A program made the position numbers and the translations under genes. This document shows positions 56,384-64,000 of a stretch of 64,000 bases of DNA, piece after piece. Under the pieces are notes generated by a model. The model saw nothing but the letters and a program-made list of their open reading frames with translations. It was not told where the DNA came from and ran no database searches. Numbering within the stretch: position 1 is the first letter of the stretch; each line of letters starts with the position of its first letter. Origin of the DNA: Siphonodentalium dalli (lineage: Eukaryota; Mollusca; Scaphopoda; Gadilida; Siphonodentaliidae); contig CP136066.1 in assembly GCA_032622095.1 (NCBI GenBank), forward strand, positions 129,737,917-129,801,916, written 5' to 3'.

Positions 56384-57080
56384 TAATTACCTGTAACTTT
56401 GGTATCTGTCATAGTTTACGCGAGAAATTTTAAACACATATCAGGGACATGTTCCCCCTTCTTGAATGTTAAAAAACATTTCCAGATGCTTGTCGTATTT
56501 TAATTGATTTTATGCGATGAAATAATGCGAAAATTCAGAAAATTGCACTAATTTCTCAATATTTTGCGGTTTTAGTAAACACCTGATAAAAGTCGTTCTA
56601 TTTGGGAATTTTTAAACCAAATTTGCAGACAATATAGAGTAAACACAGTACTATCGGAATATCGTCAAGGAGTTCTGTGCCGAAGCTGCCGTCAATAAAT
56701 TCGCTTTTTCGTGTTCGACGAAAATGAAACTTGTCTGTTTAAAGGTCCCATTTTCGTGTCGAATGGTGATAGAATCTCCATTTGTCAAGTTGATGGATAA
56801 ATTACATCACACTTAATCGGCTTATGTCCGCGGCCATAAACCTGTGTTTTTATAACAATTTATTGGAGACAAACTGTTGCGCGCTTACCAGTTGAAGTTA
56901 ATAATCGTGAAGCCTGTGTAACAAATGTTCAAATACAACGAAAAAAAAATACGTAAAATAAATAGCGTGACCAATGAGCATTCACAAAACAATATACATC
57001 AGTTTTGAAAACGAGTAAAAATGATTATAAATGAAAACGCTCTTTATCGTTTACCGGCGCTTTTGCGCAAGAAGGTTTTT
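56384..57080. repeat. Long inverted repeat, left arm (U6)
   Basis: A-class version. Confidence 0.87.
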
Positions 57081-57343
57081 AATGGACGCAATCATTGGAT
57101 TTTGTTCTAGGCTAAAAAAAACAAACAATACAAAATGTGTTCAAACTTCCTCTTTTGAAAGTTGAAGTAAAACATCACGGGTGTTGTTACAGTCTATTGT
57201 GATTCTTTGGTGAGCACGCAGTGAACACAAGTCATACTTTGCCAAATTAATCCCGTATATCACACATGTTTAGTATACATGACACGTCGTCACTTTCGTG
57301 AGAACATCTAACGGAAGTTTTATGGGGTATATAAAATAGAAGC

Positions 57344-57620
57344 ATGGCCAGTTGATGTACAGACAGCGAACTAAAAACCTTCCTAAACGACCGTGGTGTT
57401 CCATCAACTAGACGAAAAAAAAGATGAGAAAGTGCAGCTAGCCGAGTTGGCACACAAACAGAAATTTCCAGTTATTCAGTCGGCAGATGATCAACAGAAA
57501 ACGGTTAATACCCAAAAAGCGAAGTTGTTATGCCTGGAGTTTTTGTTGTCTTTCTACATACAACGAAGATGTGAAATTCAAGATTTTTCGCCAGATAGAT
57601 CCAAAGAAATACTTTGTTGA
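57344..57620 (+). pseudogene. SAP-domain relic (U6)
   Basis: Same stop and shift as in the other units. Confidence 0.5.
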
Positions 57621-58191
57621 AATCTCTTGCCATATTTTGCTGTATTTATGCAAAACGTGCATCTCCATCTTAACACATCGATGTAGATTGAAAACGACAT
57701 ATTTGCGGTCATGTTATGATAACATAAACGCTCTTTATTGGTTCCGTTTTATATGGTATAAAATGACCTTCCGAATTACTCTAAACTTGAAAGTTTTTTG
57801 TAGGAAATCAATAAACTTATAGTACATGTACGAATATTCATATCAAATTAAATAATACTCACGTTTCTGGGTTACGTCGGTCATTATTGCAACCGAAAAC
57901 TGCACAGCGATTTGAAGGCATTTTCAATTTATGATTTTGTAAGGGTAGTAGATGGGCACGAAGCGAAGTGATTTTGTTGAATGAGAGTAGAAGGGTGCGA
58001 AGCGCCCGGGATGGTCGAAAAGATCGAGAGAAGATACCATAGCATATGGATTAGGTTCAAATGTCACAATAGACATGAAGGAGTATCACATCGCCCTCTC
58101 ACATGCTTCAGTTGTCAGTTAAAACATGAAGTTTTTCATAAAACAGTTTCATTTTCGTGAAACGCATGCGAAGCAAGATGTGCGAAGAGAG

Positions 58192-58578
58192 AATTTATTG
58201 ACGGCAGCTTAGGCAGTCTGAGGGGTAATTAATCCCAAATGCACGGAACTCCTTTACGATATTCCGATAGTACTGCGTTTACTCTATATTCTCTAAAAAA
58301 TTTGTGTAAAAGTTCCCAATAGAACGACTTTTATCAGGCGTTTACTAAAACCGCAAAATATTGAGAATATTAAAAACCTTCTTGCGCAAAAGCGCCGGTA
58401 CACGATAAAGAGCTTTTTCATTTATAATCGTTTATGAAACAGCAATAACACTGTACTTATGGGAACAACTGATGTATATTGTTTTGTGAATGCTCATTGG
58501 TCACGCTATTTATTTTACGTAGTTTTTTTCTGTTGTATTTGAACATTTGTTACACAGGCTTCACGATTATTAACTTCA
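58192..58578. repeat. Long inverted repeat, right arm, part 1 (U6)
   Basis: Interrupted by the LINE at the usual base; left target duplication at 58,568-58,578. The other half lies beyond the window. Confidence 0.85.
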
Positions 58579-58609
58579 GGAAAATATAGGGCAGAACTTA
58601 TTACATTCC

Positions 58610-60662
58610 ATGCCAGCCATGAGCCTCATCGATACCATTGAACGATTGGTCGAATATCTTCTAGACGATGATAAAACCGCGGATCGCCCGGTTCACATTC
58701 TGTGGGTAATATATATATATCTTTATTGCCTCCAGTATTGAAGATTTAACAAGACATAGTATACATGAATGTAACATAAATACATTTAGCAATCAAGAAG
58801 TAATGAAAAGACAGACAAGAGAACAAACTACCGAGGAAAAGAATACCATTCTAATTGTATGTACACGAACACGAGCTTACATATCACATCAACAGAAAAC
58901 ACACACCCTCTCGACCACACCCGTACGCATATACAATCTAACACATGGCGCAGACACAAACACAACCGTACATACATACGTTATGATGCACTGTCACAAC
59001 AGCACACCATAAGCAGGTGCATACAATTACAAAAGGAACTCTAGTTGGAGTTGGATTCGCTTAGAAGAATCTCTCTCCCCAAAGAGTCAGCAAACGCAAT
59101 GCCCTTGCTCGACAATAGCTCCCCTATAAATGTATGCACCCATTAAGTGGAATAGACTATATGTAGGATGATGTTGCGACAGTGCAAACGCTAGCGCAAG
59201 AAAACATATACACACACTTATACACCCTCACACACAATTTGTTCATAACACTCCCCGAGATGTCTTCATAGACGCTATTTTGGAAGCAGCTAAAAGCGAC
59301 GGTATCCTCAAACGAATTAGATCCGTGCTTTTCTATGACACAACGAAGGAACCCGGATTTCCCCTTGATCAGAATGTACTGTTAAAACAAAGGATACACT
59401 CGTCCAAGTCAACTGATTCTGTTGGGGTTCGATTAGCTAAGGACATTTATAACATTTTGTGCTTTAAAGTCGATGGCCGTCCGGAATTCCTAGCGAATAT
59501 GTTGAGTAACTCAAAATCCACAAGTAGTCAGAGTTCTTTTCCAAATTCCCAAGATGACATATCGTGCTTGTCATTAAATGGACAACATAATTCCTGGGAA
59601 ATCAGCACGTTAACAAATGCTGTCATCGAAATGAGAGCTAATATGACAGCCATCCTTCAACGTGACCAGAAGTTAACTGAGTTAGTCAGCGTGACCATTC
59701 CTGAACTAAATGGCAAATTGATTGCTGCTAATTCCCGCATACACGCATTGGAAGCACAGGTCGATACAATGAGTGATATGCTTGACACACACGACCTTGC
59801 TGTGAACCGAATTGAAAACCACAATTCAAATGGTGTTGTGTCTTTAAAAAACAGTATCAAACTAGTGAATGCAAGCCTGGACAACTTACAAGAATCATCC
59901 ACTCAAATTGAGAAGACTTTGAAATCCCATACCGGGTCAATAGCATCAATCAAAGGTAGAGTCGAGCCAAAATCTCACCCGAAATGTAACTGTCTGAGTA
60001 CATGTGTGGAATATTGCAAATCGAAGCTCTTACCATTCATGGATGAAATGGGTCAAGATTTCGTTGATTCCATGGAGCATATTCTTAAAACGGTTGATGG
60101 CAAGTGTAAGTCAGACACAGATAAACCCGTTGCCAAAGTGTTGGAAAATCAGCGTGAACACATTGTAAATAAGGACTACGACAACATCCATCGCAACACA
60201 TCGCCTTCGTCCCCTAATTACGAGGGAATAGACTCAGCTATATCCGTTTACTTGGCAGAGAAGGTTATTGCATCTAACGAACACGATTCAGCACATAGTG
60301 ACGAGGTAGACACACAGTCCTCCGAAAACGATAAGCAACCAAATCGAAAAGCACAACAAAGTCGCGGAAGAGAATACAAATCATATCGCAACAATGGACC
60401 CATCAAAACCAAACGTGTGTTCCTGACAAATTTGTACATAGGTGTTGACTTCCAACCAGTCGCAGATTGGTTACGTGAAAACCACGTTCGATTCACAGCT
60501 ATCCACAAGACAACAAACTATAAGAGAGATCAAGCTTCAATGAGGATCAACGTACACATCGATGACGTTGACATGGTACTGCAACGCAATTTCTGGCCTA
60601 AATACTGTCACTGCAGAGAATGGATCCCAAAAGAGGAATTCACAGGCTACAGTAGAAAGTAG
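58610..60662 (+). pseudogene. LINE ORF1 split by a 525-bp insertion (U6)
   Basis: The first 33 codons (58,610-58,708) match U1 up to HILWV. The Met34 codon is broken by inserted DNA (58,711-59,235). The frame resumes at codon 36 (Phe) near 59,237 and is open to TAG at 60,660-60,662, with the coiled coil, Cys cluster and RRM-like end intact and Glu414 present. A frame of 460 codons from a CTG-type start is not a real start; the protein as such cannot be made from the element's own ATG. Confidence 0.9.
58711..59235 (-). mobile_element. 5'-truncated 3' end of a related LINE, nested in ORF1
   Basis: Read on the minus strand, the 525-bp insert ends with a small hairpin (complement of 58,730-58,743), then GGAGGCAATAAAGATATAT and an (AT)n run joined to the target. 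The host LINE ends with GGAGGACAATAAA(A/G)ATATAT in the same way. The rest of the insert is not similar to the host LINE 3' UTR, so it is another family member. The target GGGTAATGCAATTTG lost GC at the junction, and no duplication is visible. No coding frame of interest; a SINE with a borrowed LINE tail is an alternative. Confidence 0.72.
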
Positions 60663-60708
60663 TCATTTACACTCAATTTCAGACAGCGCTGCTGTGCGTG
60701 TGTGCTAA

Positions 60709-63700
60709 ATGGCGACTTTCGTGCACATGTTCACTATCATGGTTGTAATACAAACTTGGAATTGCACTGGTATAATGGGATCGAGCAGTTACCTCTCCCA
60801 GCTGCTGAGCAAACAAAAGGTGGACGTATTTGGCCTCAGCGAACACTGGTTGAATGGTGCGAATGCTCATTTTCTGAACTCAGTCAGTGAGCATTATGTG
60901 CATCACGTAGTGTGCGACTCGTCGCAACAACTTCCCATCCAACGTGGGAGACCAAAAGGTGGCGTGTCATTATCTTGGCATAAGCGCCTGAGTAGTCAAG
61001 TGTCGATATTGCCTATTGATGACGACAGGTTGGCTGGTATTCAGCTACAGGTGTCAAATACGATGTACATGTATATCATACAAGTATACTTACCGTCGAC
61101 AAATTACTCATATGACCATTATTCCGAATACCTGATCGCACTAAGCAATATCATTGATATGTATTCTAATTGGGGTACAGTGTTGATAATGGGCGACATG
61201 AACGCTGATCCTTCGAAATCAACCGACCGAAGCAAATGTCTTAATTCTTTCCTTTCAAAGAAGGGCCTCATATCAATAATTGAGACATTTAACCCAGAAA
61301 GTCAGTTTAAGACATATGTTCCGGCCGACGGTTTTGGAAATGAGTCTAATATTGATCACTTCTTGTCGTTGGCGTCTATCTCGCACATTGTTGATAACTC
61401 TATTGTGATTTTGGATGATGAGGCTTTAGATGTGTCGAATCACAGACCCATATTACTAGAGCTGAACACGGAATTCCAAACGGATAACGCAAATAACGCA
61501 TTCACATGCACAAAATACAAATGGAACACTCTGAAAAATGACGAATCACTAAAATCTTCATATGTTGGTAAACTTACGTCTTATCTCCCCGACGAAAAAA
61601 TCAATTCCGTAGAAAGGCTTGACAAATATTACGCGTCATTGGTAAAAGCCCTCGATACCGCATCAAGGGAAACAATTCCAACGGTAAAATACTCAAAGCA
61701 CATCAAGCCATATTGGAGTGAGGTTCTAAAATGTCTGCATTACGAAATGCGTGCATGTCGCAGAGTTTGGATATCAAACGGAAGGCCGAGAAGTTCTGAT
61801 GACCCTTCCTATGTTCGTTACAAGGCATCGAAACGGGATTTTCGTCGCGAACACAGAAGGGCATCTGAGACATTTTTAAGTAGTTACGATACAAACGTCG
61901 ATAAATGTTCAGAAATTGACCAACACATGTTCTATAAACTATTCAACGCTAGGCGTAAATCCCGATTCGACGCATCATTCTTTCGTGTCGATGACAACGT
62001 TCTCCGAGACAAAATGGAAATCAGTGGAGCGTGGGCAAACTATTTTCAGAAACTGTATAACACAGACTACACTGATACCTATTTCGACTCGGAAATGTTG
62101 GCGCTCGTTACAAGAAAGACGGATCGCCTGAAACAAAGTTCACTGGTTTCAGAAATTGACTCTCGTCTCAGTTATTGTACTACAACGAACGAAATATCGG
62201 GTGCATTGTCCCATTTGAGTATGAACAAGGCCCATGGTTATGATTACATTAATTATGAACACCTAATATACGGTGGTCAGCATTTGATCCAGTGCTTATC
62301 CACATTATTCTCTGCAATATTTGAGCTAGAACATATTCCTATAGCGGCCAAACGTGGGATCATTGTACCCCTTTACAAAGGAGGCATTAAGCCTAGAGAC
62401 CAGTTCAATAGCTATAGGGCAATTACGATCCTTCCAGTTATCTACAAACTGTTTGAGAAAGTGGTACATATTCGCCTGGAGGATAATGCCCCAAACATGA
62501 TTAGAGTTCATCCGTTGCAGCATGGATTCCAGAGAGGGGTCAGTTGCAATATGGTATCATATCTCTTACAAGAGTGTATCCACTACACTGCCGAAAAACA
62601 TAGCAAGCTTTTTGCATGCTTCCTTGATGTACAGAAGGCCTTCGATTCAGTCTGGATCGATGGCCTTCTGTACAAACTAGCTTTGAGGGGGTTTCACGGC
62701 AAAATATGGCGATTATTGAATTGCCTTCTCTCTGGCATCCAATGCACTGTGAGGTACGACGGAATCTTATCAAAATGGATCCAAATTCACAAAGGAACCG
62801 TTCAAGGAGGAATATTGTCACCTCTGTACTATATGTTGTATATTGACGATCTCATTCGTTCACTTGAAATGTCTAACTTTGGATTACGCATCGGTCATAT
62901 TGATTGCTCTGCCCCAACCCAGGCCGACGATATGTTACTGCTCTCACTGTCGGAGACGGGGATTAAAAGAATGTGTGAATTATGTTACAACTATAGCAAA
63001 GTGTGGCGATTCAAGTACAATGAATCGAAGACAATGATAATCGCATTCAATGAATCGAAACATGATTACCAAAAATCATCCAGAATCTGGCCTATGGGTA
63101 ATTCAGAGATAAACGAAGTCATTTCGACAACTCACCTTGGAATACCTGTCTCCAAATTTAATTTCAACAACGAGCTTACAGAACACATTGTGAGTAAAAC
63201 TAGGAGCACATACTTCCAATTAACAAAATGCGGCCTTTATGCTGGTGGGATCACGCCACAAAGCTCATCGAAAATTTACCAATCAATGGTACTCCCAGCA
63301 GGTCTCTTTGGTTGTGAACTTTTGTGGGGCATTTCTGAGAAGGATCGCTTAAAACTTGAGCGAATTCACCGATTTTGTGTCAAAAATATGCAAGGTCTGC
63401 CATACCGAACAAGGACTGATATTGCTTTAGGTTTAATCGGCAGCAAATCACTGGAATCACAAATAGAAAAACGCAAATTAAGCTTTGTTGGTTCTATGTG
63501 CCGACTTAATCTTCAGAAAACAAGCAAGCATGTTTTTATATTTCGTCTGCACGAGTCAATACCGCGAAGGCCCACTGCAGGGAACACTTTTATCTCAGAT
63601 ATATCGAAAATTCTTATTAAATATGGCTTGGAGTCTAATTTATCAGAATATTTGCAAAATGGTATTGTTCCATCAAAATACATGTGGAAACACATATCTA

Positions 63701-64000
63701 AGTCTTCCGTTGATGCAAGTGAGCTGTCGCAGTGGAGACTCAGAGTGCTGAATGATGTTAAGCTTGAATGTTTCTCTAAAGCACATTGTACACTGACTAT
63801 GTCACATATATGGTCCGCTTGTCGAACCTTCCCAAAAGACAAAGCAACATTCATGTTATGTGCAAAATTACTTGCTAAGACAGCCTACGATGAACCAGAT
63901 ATCTGCAAATTATGTGGTACCAGATTTTCGTTGTTGGTAAACCATGTTTTTTTATACTGCAATGACACATCGTTGTCAAATATTCGTAACGATATCTGGT
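60709..64000 (+). CDS. LINE ORF2, open to the window end (U6)
   Basis: Begins at the same ATG as in U1 and is collinear without indels to the window end (about 1,097 codons visible). It keeps the residues deleted in U4 (GATGACCC near 61,798) and Trp442 (TGG near 62,032). Endonuclease motifs, FLDVQKAFD and QADD are present, as is the zinc motif up to its last Cys (near 63,960). Two Leu-to-Pro changes against U1 are visible (KLRD to KPRD, shared with U4, and SILRR to SIPRR near 63,562). I see no stop, but the end is outside the window. Confidence 0.82.
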   Translation, partial: MATFVHMFTIMVVIQTWNCTGIMGSSSYLSQLLSKQKVDVFGLSEHWLNGANAHFLNSVSEHYVHHVVCDSSQQLPIQRGRPKGGVSLSWHKRLSSQVSILPIDDDRLAGIQLQVSNTMYMYIIQVYLPSTNYSYDHYSEYLIALSNIIDMYSNWGTVLIMGDMNADPSKSTDRSKCLNSFLSKKGLISIIETFNPESQFKTYVPADGFGNESNIDHFLSLASISHIVDNSIVILDDEALDVSNHRPILLELNTEFQTDNANNAFTCTKYKWNTLKNDESLKSSYVGKLTSYLPDEKINSVERLDKYYASLVKALDTASRETIPTVKYSKHIKPYWSEVLKCLHYEMRACRRVWISNGRPRSSDDPSYVRYKASKRDFRREHRRASETFLSSYDTNVDKCSEIDQHMFYKLFNARRKSRFDASFFRVDDNVLRDKMEISGAWANYFQKLYNTDYTDTYFDSEMLALVTRKTDRLKQSSLVSEIDSRLSYCTTTNEISGALSHLSMNKAHGYDYINYEHLIYGGQHLIQCLSTLFSAIFELEHIPIAAKRGIIVPLYKGGIKPRDQFNSYRAITILPVIYKLFEKVVHIRLEDNAPNMIRVHPLQHGFQRGVSCNMVSYLLQECIHYTAEKHSKLFACFLDVQKAFDSVWIDGLLYKLALRGFHGKIWRLLNCLLSGIQCTVRYDGILSKWIQIHKGTVQGGILSPLYYMLYIDDLIRSLEMSNFGLRIGHIDCSAPTQADDMLLLSLSETGIKRMCELCYNYSKVWRFKYNESKTMIIAFNESKHDYQKSSRIWPMGNSEINEVISTTHLGIPVSKFNFNNELTEHIVSKTRSTYFQLTKCGLYAGGITPQSSSKIYQSMVLPAGLFGCELLWGISEKDRLKLERIHRFCVKNMQGLPYRTRTDIALGLIGSKSLESQIEKRKLSFVGSMCRLNLQKTSKHVFIFRLHESIPRRPTAGNTFISDISKILIKYGLESNLSEYLQNGIVPSKYMWKHISKSSVDASELSQWRLRVLNDVKLECFSKAHCTLTMSHIWSACRTFPKDKATFMLCAKLLAKTAYDEPDICKLCGTRFSLLVNHVFLYCNDTSLSNIRNDIW

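Larger units (their letters stand above)
49242..64000. repeat. Array unit U6 (A' class, runs off the window)
   Basis: Has the 3.8-kb block, the RT fragment and the LINE in the same places as U4. It differs by a 525-bp insertion in LINE ORF1, and it lacks the U4 lesions in the part of the LINE that is visible. Confidence 0.9.
58579..64000 (+). mobile_element. LINE, U6 copy (partial; ORF1 interrupted)
   Basis: Starts at the same base as in U1 and U4 and continues past the window inside ORF2. It shares with U4, against U1, GTGTGTGCTAAATGG before ORF2, AACACTCTG near 61,526 and AAGCCTAGAG near 62,390. So U4 and U6 descend from one A' unit. Confidence 0.92.

Noticed and set aside
58803-59044. Two small plus-strand frames in the 525-bp insert
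   Set aside because: The insert is a LINE 3' end on the minus strand; its CA-rich composition produces these frames.
1-64000. Host genes, tRNA or rRNA
   Set aside because: No cloverleaf, rRNA-like stretch, or exon-intron gene with a recognisable product was seen on either strand.

Overview
The window is eukaryotic repeat DNA, most likely from an invertebrate animal. It is AT-rich, it carries two non-LTR (LINE) retrotransposon families, and it shows no bacterial operons, rRNA, tRNA or host housekeeping gene. The phylum cannot be fixed from sequence alone. A mollusc or another marine invertebrate is a guess.

The whole window is one tandem array of a basic unit of 6,872 bp. Six units are visible: U1 1-12,419, U2 12,420-19,291, U3 19,292-26,163, U4 26,164-42,369, U5 42,370-49,241, U6 49,242-beyond 64,000. 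U2, U3 and U5 are plain. U1 is the same unit plus one 5,536-bp LINE and its 11-bp target duplication (6,872 + 5,547 = 12,419 exactly). U4 and U6 carry that LINE at the same site plus a 3.8-kb non-coding block. Shared base changes split the units into an A class (U1, U4, U6, with LINE) and a B class (U2, U3, U5, without), so the order is A-B-B-A'-B-A'.

Each basic unit contains, in order: an open 5'- and 3'-truncated CR1/Jockey-like LINE fragment (end of the endonuclease, then reverse transcriptase up to YADD); about 1.3 kb of diverged tandem repeats with RFX X-box-like motifs; the left arm of a long inverted repeat; an interior with a TATA-like site and a broken SAP-domain relic; the rearranged right arm; and a diverged minisatellite arranged head-to-head as a palindrome of about 1 kb.

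The LINE sits in the right arm of the inverted repeat. The plain units give three intact empty sites, so its ends are known to the base: 31 bp before ORF1, ORF1 (509 codons: coiled coil, Cys cluster, RRM-like C-terminus), ORF2 (1,164 codons: APE-type endonuclease, RT, CCHC zinc motif), a 434-bp 3' UTR, and an (AT)n tail instead of poly(A). The U1 copy is intact in both frames. The U4 copy is dead (two stops and a 17-bp deletion). The U6 copy has ORF1 split by a 525-bp piece of a related LINE, while its ORF2 appears open to the window edge.

The 3.8-kb block in U4 and U6 has no convincing gene. It is a patchwork of diverged tandem repeats and a near-perfect palindrome array. The likely history is: formation of the unit, LINE insertion into one unit, insertion of the 3.8-kb block, amplification by unequal exchange, then private mutations in each copy.
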